NCBI GenBank assembly: GCA_031268395.1
Contig: JAIRXI010000394.1
Span: forward strand, 1 to 16,695
Source: Tannerella sp.
Lineage (GTDB): Bacteria > Bacteroidota > Bacteroidia > Bacteroidales > Tannerellaceae
DNA: 16,695 nucleotides
Direction: 5' to 3'
Part shown: piece by piece, positions 1-7,520 of the stretch
Layout of the letters: each line of letters starts with the position of its first letter
How positions within the stretch are numbered: position 1 is the stretch's first letter
Position numbers and translations under genes: made by a program
Notes under the pieces: generated by a model
Databases searched by the model: none
The model's input: only the letters and a program-made list of their open reading frames with translations
What the model was told of the DNA's origin: nothing

Positions 1-816
1 ACATCGACCTTCCAGAGCGACCTGAAATTTACGCAGAACCATATCTCCCCCAATTGGGCGGGCGGCGGCGTGAGTAACATGAATATCCTCGCGAAAAACC
101 TGCTGCAGTATAATTATGCCAAAGACAAAGTAGTCTTCAACAGCACGGTAGAAATCAACTCCAGCATGTATAACGCACCCAAGGATACCCTGCGGGAATA
201 CAAGATCGGAAGCGATCTGTTTCGCTATTACGGCTCTTTCGGATACCGTGCGTTCAGCAAATGGTACTATTCGATCAACGCGGAGTTTTTTACCCAGATG
301 TTCACGAACTTCCAGGAAAACACTACCGTGAAGCAGGCGGCGCTGCTGTCGCCTTTCACCGTGAAGCTCGAACCCGGTATGGTCTATAACCTGAACAAAA
401 CCTTCCTGCCAAGGAAAGATCGCTCGCTGACGGTTGCCCTGACGGTTTCCCCGTTTTCGTACAAGTATATGTACAGCATCGACCGGACGATCGATCTGGG
501 AAGACACGGTTTCCAGAAAGACGAAAACGATGAATATGAACGCCGTTTCAGCGAATTCGGTTCCACGCTGCGCTACGACATGACGCTGAGGCCCAACCGG
601 AATGTCGCCTGGACGTCCAATTTCAACTATTTCACAAGCTATACCCATGTCAAGGCCGAATTTGTCAATGCGTTGAACCTGGCCATCAGCCGTTACTTCT
701 CAACCCTGATCACACTCCACCTCCGCTACGACGACGGCGTAGTAAGGACGCCCGATTACGATTCCTACATTCAGTTGAACGAAACCCTGAGTTTCGGCTT
801 CCTCTACAGATGGTGA
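1..816 (+). CDS. DUF3078 domain protein, 3' part only
   Basis: This is the C-terminal part of a gene that begins before the window; the frame is open from base 1 and the stop is TGA at 814-816. The visible residues (about 271) resemble the Bacteroidota DUF3078 family, with the 'NHISPNWAGGGVSN' stretch near the left edge being typical. The protein is rich in alternating aromatic and polar residues (for example YYGSFGYRAFSKWYYSINAEF) and ends in an aromatic pair (YRW), as expected for an outer-membrane beta-barrel or periplasmic beta-rich protein. The family has no well-defined biochemical role, so none is assigned. An internal ATG at 70 is not the start because the conserved family sequence continues upstream of it. 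The gene ends about 100 bp before the Rnf operon, and I see no clear terminator between them. Confidence 0.8.
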   Translation, partial: TSTFQSDLKFTQNHISPNWAGGGVSNMNILAKNLLQYNYAKDKVVFNSTVEINSSMYNAPKDTLREYKIGSDLFRYYGSFGYRAFSKWYYSINAEFFTQMFTNFQENTTVKQAALLSPFTVKLEPGMVYNLNKTFLPRKDRSLTVALTVSPFSYKYMYSIDRTIDLGRHGFQKDENDEYERRFSEFGSTLRYDMTLRPNRNVAWTSNFNYFTSYTHVKAEFVNALNLAISRYFSTLITLHLRYDDGVVRTPDYDSYIQLNETLSFGFLYRW

Positions 817-874
817 CAGGCACTTCCCGAAAATAAAAAAAGTAAAAGACGCGGGCCGTATCCGATTTTATCGC

Positions 875-882
875 TACTTTTG
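875..882 (+). promoter_or_regulatory. Putative -7 promoter box for the rseC-rnf operon
   Basis: TACTTTTG matches the Bacteroidota -7 consensus TAnnTTTG exactly and lies 31 bp before the rseC ATG. I do not see a good TTTG at the -33 position; the upstream region is an A-rich tract (832-846). Just downstream a small hairpin (GCCTT-TTGC-AAGGC, 886-899) would sit in the short 5' leader. Eight-base boxes of this kind occur by chance every few kilobases, so position before an operon is the main support. Confidence 0.5.
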
Positions 883-913
883 CCCGCCTTTTGCAAGGCA
901 GAGATTACAAAAC

Positions 914-1336
914 ATGGATAAAACGATTCAATACACCGGTACCATCGAGCGCATTGTTCCTCCGCTCGTTTATGTTCGGATCGCGCCGTTGCTGGCCTGT
1001 AGCGGTTGTCATGCCGGGTCGCCGTGCCCCGCAGCGGGTGGGAAAGGCAGGACGGTCGAAGTCGAAGATGCGACGGGCCGCTTTGCCCTGCACGAAGAGG
1101 TAGTCTTGCAGGGCCGGCAAAGCGCGGGCATGCAGGCTGTGCTCTTGGCCTGCGCCCTGCCGGCGATACTGGTCGCGGTCGCGCTGGGGATCACCTTCGC
1201 CCTGACGGGCGACGAACTGACTGGCGCCGCCGCCGGACTGTCTGTCCTGTTTCCCTATTACGGCCTGCTTTATCTGATGCGCGGCAAACTGAACCGGAAA
1301 TTCGTTTTCACCGTTTCTAAAATCCAACATTCATGA
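914..1336 (+). CDS. rseC: RseC/MucC-family membrane protein (SoxR-reducing system RseC-like)
   Basis: This 140-residue protein has the RseC/MucC layout: an N-terminal soluble segment with a cysteine cluster (C29, C32, C38 in ACSGCHAGSPC), a short beta-rich part, two hydrophobic helices (about 74-96 and 104-121) and a short basic tail. In gammaproteobacteria RseC is tied to sigma-E control and to the SoxR-reducing system together with the Rsx (Rnf) complex. In Bacteroidota a homologue commonly precedes rnfB, as here, so a role in assembling or supporting Rnf is more likely than sigma-E control; that is inference. Its TGA overlaps the rnfB ATG by four bases (ATGA), indicating translational coupling. 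The start at 914 was chosen because it gives the expected family N-terminus (MDKTIQYTGTIERI). Confidence 0.85.
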   Translation: MDKTIQYTGTIERIVPPLVYVRIAPLLACSGCHAGSPCPAAGGKGRTVEVEDATGRFALHEEVVLQGRQSAGMQAVLLACALPAILVAVALGITFALTGDELTGAAAGLSVLFPYYGLLYLMRGKLNRKFVFTVSKIQHS

Positions 1337-2184
1337 CATACATGATCTTATACTCGGTTCTGTCGCTGGGAACCGTTGGGGCACTCGAAGCCGTTATTCT
1401 CTACTTTGTTTCCCGGAAGTTCAAGGTAGAGGAAAACCCGCTGACGGACCGGATACAGGAAGCCCTGCCGGGCGCGAACTGCGGCGGATGCGGCTATCCC
1501 GGCTGCGGCGGCTTTGCCGAAGCCTGCGCGAAGGCCGGTTCGCTGGAAGGATTGAACTGTCCCGTGGGGGGACGCGAGACGATGGACCGGGTGGCGACCA
1601 TGCTGGGCGTCGAAGCCGGCTCCGGCGCGGTCAAAACGGCCGTCGTGCGCTGTAGCGGAACTTGCGAGGCGCGTCCCCGGCTCAACGTATACGATGGCGC
1701 GAAGAACTGCGCCATTGTCGCAGCGCTCTATGGCGGCGAAACGGGTTGTCCGTATGGCTGTTTCGGTTATGGCGACTGCGTCCGCAGTTGTCAGTTCGGC
1801 GCCATTCGAATCAACCCGCTGACGCAGATCGCCGAAGTGGACGAGGGAAAATGTACCTCTTGCGGTGCGTGTGTAAAGGCCTGTCCCAAACGCATCATCG
1901 AACTGCGCAGGAAAGGCCCCAGGTCGCGCCGCATCTATGTCTCCTGCGTAAACAGGGACAAGGGCGGCATTGCCCGGAAAGCCTGTGCCAGCGCCTGTAC
2001 AGGATGTACGGCCTGTCAAAAGAAATGCGAATTTGGAGCGATTGCCATTTCGAACAGTCTGGCTTACATCGACGACACGAAATGCCGCCTGTGTCGCAAG
2101 TGCGCGTCGACCTGCCCGACCCGCGCCATCCGCGAACTGAATTTTCCGCCCGGAAAAGAAAAAGAAGAAACCATTCACACTTGA
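1333..2184 (+). CDS. rnfB: RnfB, iron-sulfur subunit of the Rnf complex
   Basis: RnfB receives electrons from reduced ferredoxin and passes them into the membrane complex. The 283-residue product starts with one membrane helix (about 4-27), followed by the Fes/4Fe-4S domain with cysteines C50, C53, C58 and C76 (NCGGCGYPGCGGF). Several ferredoxin-type cysteine sets follow: C139/C143/C149/C153, C174/C177/C180/C184, C222/C225/C228/C232 and C251/C254/C257/C261. The many clusters fit a multi-cluster electron wire as in other long RnfB proteins. The start overlaps the rseC stop; an alternative ATG at 1342 would shorten the protein by three residues. The next gene, rnfC, starts 13 bp downstream. Confidence 0.95.
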   Translation: MTYMILYSVLSLGTVGALEAVILYFVSRKFKVEENPLTDRIQEALPGANCGGCGYPGCGGFAEACAKAGSLEGLNCPVGGRETMDRVATMLGVEAGSGAVKTAVVRCSGTCEARPRLNVYDGAKNCAIVAALYGGETGCPYGCFGYGDCVRSCQFGAIRINPLTQIAEVDEGKCTSCGACVKACPKRIIELRRKGPRSRRIYVSCVNRDKGGIARKACASACTGCTACQKKCEFGAIAISNSLAYIDDTKCRLCRKCASTCPTRAIRELNFPPGKEKEETIHT

Positions 2185-2197
2185 TCCGATTTTACAG

Positions 2198-3535
2198 ATG
2201 CTAAAAACCTTTCGAACAGGTGGGATTCATCCACCGGAAAACAAGCAGGCGGCCAATTGCAAAATCACGGCACTGCCGGCGCCCGCGCAGGTTGTCATCC
2301 CGCTGAGCCAGCATATCGGAGCGGCGGCGGAAGCACTTGTCGGGAAAGGCGACGCGGTCAGGGTCGGTACGCTGCTTGCCAAAGCAGACGGCTTTGTCTC
2401 GGCAAACATTCATTCTTCCGTCTCCGGCACCGTGCTGAAGGTGGGCGACGCCCTTCAGGGCAACGGTGCCTCCGCACCGGCCGTCTTTATCGACGTGGCG
2501 GGCGACGAATGGGAAGAAACGATAGACCGTACCCCGGCGATTGTACGGGAATGCGCACTTTCCGGAGAAGAAATTGTCGGCAAAATAGCGGCGGCGGGTA
2601 TTGTCGGGATGGGCGGAGCGGCCTTCCCGACTCACGTCAAACTGTCGCCTCCTCCCGGCAGCAGGGCTGAAGCACTGATTGTTAACGGCGTCGAATGTGA
2701 ACCTTACCTCACGTCCGACCATGCGCTGATGATGGAAAAGGGGGAAGAAATACTGATCGGCATCCATCTGCTGATGAAAGCCGCCCGGGTGAACCGCGCC
2801 CTTGTAGGCATTGAAGGGAACAAACAGGATGCCATTGCCCTGTTGACGGCGCTGGCTTCCGAAAGTTACAGGGACATCGAAATCGTTCCGTTGAAGGTGA
2901 AATATCCGCAAGGAAGCGAAAAGCAACTGATTGATGCGCTGCTTCACCGTAAAGTGAAAAGCGAAGCACTGCCGGTTTCCGTCGGAGCGGCCGTGCAAAA
3001 TGTGGGAACAGCCTTTGCCGTGTACGAAGCGGTGCAGAAGAATAAACCACTGATAGATCGGGTCGTGACGGTTGCCGGAGCGGAAGTTTCTCTGCCGTCC
3101 AACTTGCTGGTGCGCATCGGGACACCCGTCCGCGCACTCCTTGACGCGGCCGGCGGACTTCCCGAAACGACCGGCAAGATTGTCTGCGGCGGCCCCATGA
3201 TGGGGCGGGCTTTTGTCGGCATGGACGTCCCGGTCGTCAAGGCTTGTTCCGGCATACTGGCCTTCCCGGCGAAAGGCGCCGGCCGCAGACCGGCGGACCC
3301 TTGCGTTCGCTGTGCCAAATGCGTGCAGGCCTGTCCGATGCGGCTGAACCCGGCACTGTTGATGGATGCGACTTTGTATGAGAAATGGCCGCTGGCCGAA
3401 AAGAACTATATTGTCGACTGTATCGAATGCGGTTCATGCAGTTACACTTGTCCCGCCGGCCGGCCGCTGCTGGATTATATCCGTTCGGGAAAAAGCAGGG
3501 TAAAGGAACTTGCCCGTCTTCGAAAATCCTCCTAA
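2198..3535 (+). CDS. rnfC: RnfC, NADH/FMN-binding subunit of the Rnf complex
   Basis: RnfC is the peripheral cytoplasmic subunit that reacts with NAD+/NADH. The 445-residue protein has the family N-terminal signature GGIHPPENK (8-16), a lipoyl-like barrel segment, the glycine-rich FMN/NADH region GMGGAAFPTHVK (137-148) and NGVECEPYLTSDH (163-175), and two C-terminal 4Fe-4S motifs: C369/C372/C375/C379 and C408/C411/C414/C418. The length is that of Bacteroidota and Firmicutes RnfC and lacks the long repetitive C-terminal tail of enterobacterial RsxC. It lies between rnfB and rnfD with short gaps on both sides, as part of one transcript. Confidence 0.95.
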   Translation: MLKTFRTGGIHPPENKQAANCKITALPAPAQVVIPLSQHIGAAAEALVGKGDAVRVGTLLAKADGFVSANIHSSVSGTVLKVGDALQGNGASAPAVFIDVAGDEWEETIDRTPAIVRECALSGEEIVGKIAAAGIVGMGGAAFPTHVKLSPPPGSRAEALIVNGVECEPYLTSDHALMMEKGEEILIGIHLLMKAARVNRALVGIEGNKQDAIALLTALASESYRDIEIVPLKVKYPQGSEKQLIDALLHRKVKSEALPVSVGAAVQNVGTAFAVYEAVQKNKPLIDRVVTVAGAEVSLPSNLLVRIGTPVRALLDAAGGLPETTGKIVCGGPMMGRAFVGMDVPVVKACSGILAFPAKGAGRRPADPCVRCAKCVQACPMRLNPALLMDATLYEKWPLAEKNYIVDCIECGSCSYTCPAGRPLLDYIRSGKSRVKELARLRKSS

Positions 3536-3546
3536 AAAACAGCGAT

Positions 3547-4515
3547 ATGGAAAAACAGTTTATCATATCCCAGTCTCCTCATATCCACAGTGGAGACAGC
3601 ATCCGTCGGAACATGTACACCGTGCTGGCGGCGCTGCTTCCGGCGTTTCTGGTATCCGTCTACTTTTTCGGATTGGGTGCGCTGATTGTTACGGCCGTTT
3701 CCGTAGCTTCCTGCGTTTCGTTCGAATATTTGATACAGCGATTTTTACTCGGACAAAAAACGACCGTCGGCGACGGTTCGGCCATCCTGACCGGCGTCCT
3801 GCTGGCATTTTGTTTGCCATCCAACCTCCCCTGCTGGCTCGTCGTTGTCGGTGCCGCCGTTTCTATCGGCGTGGCAAAAATGAGTTTCGGCGGACTGGGG
3901 AACAATCCGTTCAACCCGGCGCTGGTCGGACGGGTGTTTCTGCTGATTTCCTTTCCGGTACAGATGACCCTGTGGCCCCGCCCGATGGCATGGAATACGG
4001 CCTACCTGGATGCGGAAACGGCCGCAACGCCGCTGGCCATCCTGAATGGAAACCCGGCGAACCTCCCGGAAGTCATGGACATGCTGCTGGGCAACATGGG
4101 CGGCTCGCTGGGAGAAGCGTCCGTCATCGCGCTGACGGTCGGGCTGGCCATCCTGCTGATCCGGAAAGTCATCACGTGGCACATCCCCGCGAGCATCCTG
4201 CTGACGGTGTTTATTTTCACCGACATTCTCCACCTGGCAGACCCGGAACTATGCGCCTCGCCGTGGATGCATCTCTTTACAGGGGGATTGCTGCTGGGTG
4301 CCTTTTTTATGGCGACCGACTATGTGACTTCGCCGATGACCGTTCCCGGCATGTGGGTCTACGGGGCAGGCATCGGCATCCTCACGGTACTCATTCGCGT
4401 GTTTGGCTCCTATCCGGAGGGCATCTCCTTTGCCATCCTGGTCATGAATGCCTTCACGCCGCTTATCAACATGTATGTCAAACCCAAACGGTATGGAGGG
4501 AAGAAAAAACAATGA
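3547..4515 (+). CDS. rnfD: RnfD, membrane flavoprotein subunit of the Rnf complex
   Basis: RnfD is an integral membrane subunit related to NqrB that carries covalently bound FMN. The open frame extends upstream to 3385, but the family N-terminus (MEKQFIISQSPHIHSGDSIR) begins at 3547, just after the rnfC stop, giving 322 residues. The protein is highly hydrophobic with about eight to ten transmembrane segments. The conserved NNPFNPALVGR (119-129 region) is present. The predicted flavinylation site is in DAETAATPL (D155 to T161), where T161 would be modified by ApbE; the usual SGAT/TGAT has Ala in place of Gly here. Its TGA overlaps the rnfG ATG (ATGA). No ApbE flavin transferase is encoded in the window. 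Confidence 0.95.
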   Translation: MEKQFIISQSPHIHSGDSIRRNMYTVLAALLPAFLVSVYFFGLGALIVTAVSVASCVSFEYLIQRFLLGQKTTVGDGSAILTGVLLAFCLPSNLPCWLVVVGAAVSIGVAKMSFGGLGNNPFNPALVGRVFLLISFPVQMTLWPRPMAWNTAYLDAETAATPLAILNGNPANLPEVMDMLLGNMGGSLGEASVIALTVGLAILLIRKVITWHIPASILLTVFIFTDILHLADPELCASPWMHLFTGGLLLGAFFMATDYVTSPMTVPGMWVYGAGIGILTVLIRVFGSYPEGISFAILVMNAFTPLINMYVKPKRYGGKKKQ

Positions 4516-5225
4516 CAAAGCTGGAATCAAGTTTTATCAATATGCTGCTGGTACTTGCGGGCATCTCGCTGTTTGCCGCGGCGGCGCTGGGTTCGGTATA
4601 TTCCCTTACCGAAGCGCCGATTGCCGCGTCGAAAACGGCTGGACAGCAGCGTGCCGTCAAGGAGGTGTTGCCGCCGCACAAACGCCTGGAAGGGCCGGAA
4701 ACGGTGGAAATGGAAGGCCTGGGAACGTTTGATATCTACAAGGCCTACGACGGAGACGGTCATTTTGCCGGTGCAGCTGTTACGTCGTTTTCCAAAAAAG
4801 GCTTCAGTGGTGAAATAAGGATCATGGTCGGCTTCGACAAACAGGGACTTATTACCGAATATTCAGTGCTGGAGCAGAAGGAAACGCCCGGGCTGGGGAC
4901 GAAGATCGTCGACTGGTTCAAGCCGGCAGTTCAGGAGAAAAGCCTGCTGGAACGCCTCACAGGGTATGAGGCGACCTCCGGCGAGCGGAAAAGTTCGATT
5001 ATCGGCAGGGATCCGGCCGTCGACGCACTGACCGTGGCACAGGACGGTGGCGACATTGATGCCGTCACAGCCGCCACGATCAGCAGCCGAGCCTTCCTGG
5101 AAGCCGTACGGAATGCGTATGCCGTTTATTCAAACCGTCCCGGCGCCATGGATGCGGCAAGCGGCGCCACTTCCCAGACGGAAGACGACGGCGATCCGGA
5201 AACAGACAACTTATATGAAAAATAA
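4512..5225 (+). CDS. rnfG: RnfG, membrane-anchored flavoprotein subunit of the Rnf complex
   Basis: RnfG has one N-terminal helix (about 10-30) and an extracytoplasmic FMN-binding domain (237 residues). The frame is open from 3510, but 4512 is the real start because it overlaps the rnfD stop and gives the family N-terminus. Recognisable parts are EQKETPGLGTKI (about 122-133) and the flavinylation motif DAVTAATISSRAF with acceptor T189. Unusually, a second motif that matches the flavinylation consensus Dxx(S/T)GAT follows in the C-terminal tail: DAASGAT, acceptor T220, 31 residues after the first. The tail after it is acidic and probably flexible. The stop TAA shares one base with the rnfE ATG (TAATG). 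Confidence 0.93.
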   Translation: MTKLESSFINMLLVLAGISLFAAAALGSVYSLTEAPIAASKTAGQQRAVKEVLPPHKRLEGPETVEMEGLGTFDIYKAYDGDGHFAGAAVTSFSKKGFSGEIRIMVGFDKQGLITEYSVLEQKETPGLGTKIVDWFKPAVQEKSLLERLTGYEATSGERKSSIIGRDPAVDALTVAQDGGDIDAVTAATISSRAFLEAVRNAYAVYSNRPGAMDAASGATSQTEDDGDPETDNLYEK

Positions 5226-5818
5226 TGAAAACGAATCACCCTCTTAACATCCTGCTGAACGGAATCGTGAAGGAAAACCCGGTTTTCGTTCTGCTGCTGG
5301 GGATGTGCCCGACACTGGGCACTACAACTTCCGCCCTGAACGGGCTGAGCATGGGACTGGCTACGATGTTCGTGCTGATATGTGCCAACATGGCCATCTC
5401 TTCGATGAAGAATATCATCCCGGACCAGGTGCGCATTCCGGCCTATATTGTCATTATTGCAACCTTCGTTACGACGGTGGAGATGATAATGCAGGCATAT
5501 CTCCCCGCGCTGTACAAGAGTCTGGGACTGTTTATCCCGCTGATTGTGGTAAACTGCATCGTACTGGGACGCGCCGAGACATTTGCCGCAAAAAATAACG
5601 TGTTCAGGTCGATGCTGGACGGTGTCGGCATCGGCATCGGGTTTACCCTTGCGCTCGCCTTGCTGGGCGCCGTCCGCGAACTGCTGGGAACGGGCAGGGT
5701 TTTTACGTTCCCGCTGTATCCCGAATCCTTCGGCATGCTGGTGATGGTACTCGCTCCGGGGGCTTTCATCGCTTTGGGATATTTGATTGCTGTCATTAAC
5801 AAAATCAGAAAGGTGTAA
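5225..5818 (+). CDS. rnfE: RnfE, integral membrane subunit of the Rnf complex
   Basis: RnfE (197 residues, about six helices) is homologous to RnfA and NqrD. The two subunits pack in opposite orientations and each contributes cysteines to an iron-sulfur cluster in the middle of the membrane. The matching cysteines are C28 in LGMCPTLG and C111 in VNCIVLGRAE. Other family sequence is NPVFVLLLGMCPTLGTT near the start and VRELLGTG near residue 155. The reading frame starts one base into the rnfG stop codon. It is followed by rnfA after five bases. Confidence 0.95.
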   Translation: MKTNHPLNILLNGIVKENPVFVLLLGMCPTLGTTTSALNGLSMGLATMFVLICANMAISSMKNIIPDQVRIPAYIVIIATFVTTVEMIMQAYLPALYKSLGLFIPLIVVNCIVLGRAETFAAKNNVFRSMLDGVGIGIGFTLALALLGAVRELLGTGRVFTFPLYPESFGMLVMVLAPGAFIALGYLIAVINKIRKV

Positions 5819-5823
5819 CCGTC

Positions 5824-6399
5824 ATGATGACTTGTATCCTTATATTTATCAGTGCCGTATTTGTCAACAACATCGTTTTGGCGCAGTTTTTGGGCATCTG
5901 TCCGTTTCTCGGTATTTCCAGGAAAATCGAAACGGCCACCGGCATGAGCGGCGCCGTTGCTTTTGTAATGACCCTTTCGACGATTATCACCTGCATCATC
6001 CGGAAGATCGTGCTGGAACCATTCCGGATCGGTTTCCTGCAGACGATTGTCTTTATCCTGATCATAGCCGCGCTCGTGCAGATGGTGGAAATTGTCCTGA
6101 AAAAGATATCCCCGGCGCTGTATCAGTCCTTAGGCGTCTTCCTGCCGCTGATAACCACGAACTGCACCATTCTGGGCGTGGCGATCATGGTCATTCAAAA
6201 AGAATTTAACCTGCTCGAAAGTGTGGTTTTTGCCATTTCGACCGCCATCGGCTTCGGACTGGCGCTCACACTGTTTGCGGGACTGCGTGAACAGTTGAGC
6301 ATGGTTCAGCTGCCCAAAGGAATGGAGGGCATACCCGTTGCGCTGATTACGGCCGGACTGCTGGCGATGGCATTTATGGGATTTTCGGGAATCGTCTAA
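5824..6399 (+). CDS. rnfA: RnfA, integral membrane subunit of the Rnf complex
   Basis: RnfA (191 residues) is the partner and paralogue of RnfE. It shows the family opening FVNNIVLAQFLGICPFLG with C26, the second cysteine at C114 in TTNCTILGVA, and about six transmembrane helices, with GLREQL near residue 157. It completes the set of six Rnf subunits, so the complex encoded here should be complete apart from maturation factors such as ApbE. The start could be either of two adjacent ATGs (5824 or 5827). It closes the tightly spaced part of the operon; galE begins 75 bp later. Confidence 0.95.
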   Translation: MMTCILIFISAVFVNNIVLAQFLGICPFLGISRKIETATGMSGAVAFVMTLSTIITCIIRKIVLEPFRIGFLQTIVFILIIAALVQMVEIVLKKISPALYQSLGVFLPLITTNCTILGVAIMVIQKEFNLLESVVFAISTAIGFGLALTLFAGLREQLSMVQLPKGMEGIPVALITAGLLAMAFMGFSGIV

Positions 6400-6474
6400 G
6401 TCACTGTAAAGGATGAGCGGATAGGGAACAAAGAATCATGGCATAAAAGAAGTTTCAATCAAATAATAAAGTAT

Positions 6475-7494
6475 ATGGAAAAGAGGATTTTGGTCACCGG
6501 AGGAACGGGATATATCGGTTCGCATACGGTGGTAGAACTGCAAAATGCAGGATATGAAGTCGTCATAGCGGACAACCTGTCCAATTCAAATGTCGGGGTT
6601 CTGGACGGGATCGAAAGCATTACGGGCATCCGTCCGGCGTTCGAGGAACTGGACTGCAACGACCGGGCGGGACTGGCAACACTGTTTACCTCCTACCCCG
6701 GCGTGGAGGGGATCATCCATTTTGCCGCCAGCAAAGCCGTAGGCGAATCGGTACAGCAGCCGCTGAAGTATTACCGGAACAACCTGGTGACGCTGATCAA
6801 CCTGCTGGAACTGATGCCCGAACACGGCATCGAGGGATTGGTTTTCTCCTCCTCCTGTACGGTCTACGGCCAGCCGGACATCCTGCCCGTGACCGAAGAC
6901 GCGCCGGTCAAACCGGCGCTTTCGCCCTACGGGAATACCAAGCAGATTTGCGAAGAAATCATCCGCGACACGATTCATGCCGGAGCGCCCTTCAAAAGTA
7001 TCCTCCTGCGCTACTTCAACCCCATCGGCGGTCATCCGGGCGCGGCGATCGGCGAACTGCCCCTTGGCATACCGCAAAACCTGGTTCCGTTTCTGACCCA
7101 GACGGCTGCCGGTATCCGTCCCGAACTTTGCATTTTCGGCGACGACTACGACACGCCGGACGGCTCCTGCGTCCGCGATTACATCAACGTCGTCGATCTG
7201 GCCAGGGCGCACGTGATTGCAATGGACCGGATGCTGGAAGGACGGTCGGGCGAGCCGGTCGAAGTCTTTAACCTGGGAACCGGCCGCGGTGTATCGGTAC
7301 TTGAGTTGATCCGCGCCTTTGAAAAAGGAACGGGCATCCATGTGCCCTGCAAAATCGTCGGTCGGCGCGAAGGGGATATCGAAAAAGTCTGGGCCGACCC
7401 GAAACGTGCCAACGAAATACTGGGCTGGACGGCCCGCGAATCGCTCGAAGATACGCTCGTCTCGGCCTGGAAATGGCAGCAGAAACAGACGTAG
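6475..7494 (+). CDS. galE: UDP-glucose 4-epimerase GalE
   Basis: GalE interconverts UDP-glucose and UDP-galactose with a bound NAD(H). The 339-residue protein is a full-length extended short-chain dehydrogenase: Rossmann motif TGGTGYIGSH (8-17), and the catalytic triad S127 (SSSCTVYG), Y152 and K156 (SPYGNTK), with the same Ser-Tyr and Tyr-Lys spacing as Escherichia coli GalE. The substrate loop RYFNPIGGHP is also present. galE directly behind rnfA is a frequent arrangement in Bacteroides-type genomes. The 75-bp gap holds no clear TAnnTTTG box and ends in an AT-rich stretch before the ATG, which is typical of Bacteroidota ribosome entry; galE may therefore be read from the rnf promoter. The TAG stop lies at the left edge of a palindrome. 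Confidence 0.95.
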   Translation: MEKRILVTGGTGYIGSHTVVELQNAGYEVVIADNLSNSNVGVLDGIESITGIRPAFEELDCNDRAGLATLFTSYPGVEGIIHFAASKAVGESVQQPLKYYRNNLVTLINLLELMPEHGIEGLVFSSSCTVYGQPDILPVTEDAPVKPALSPYGNTKQICEEIIRDTIHAGAPFKSILLRYFNPIGGHPGAAIGELPLGIPQNLVPFLTQTAAGIRPELCIFGDDYDTPDGSCVRDYINVVDLARAHVIAMDRMLEGRSGEPVEVFNLGTGRGVSVLELIRAFEKGTGIHVPCKIVGRREGDIEKVWADPKRANEILGWTARESLEDTLVSAWKWQQKQT

Positions 7495-7515
7495 AGACGC
7501 GATTCATCGCGTCTC
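7494..7515. terminator. Perfect palindrome between convergent genes, probable bidirectional terminator or REP-like element
   Basis: GAGACGCGA - TTCA - TCGCGTCTC forms a perfect 9-bp stem with a 4-nt loop. The first G is the last base of the galE TAG stop, and the element ends five bases before the stop of the convergent transporter gene (7521). No T-tract follows on either strand, so if it terminates transcription it is not a classical intrinsic terminator. The sequence resembles short GAGACGCGA-type palindromes that I recall being repeated in many Bacteroidota genomes, so it may be a mobile palindromic repeat used as an mRNA 3' end. Confidence 0.6.
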
Positions 7516-7520
7516 CGAGA

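Noticed and set aside
6400..6474. Separate promoter for galE
   Set aside because: No TAnnTTTG box is present in the 75-bp gap; only an AT-rich translation start region is seen.
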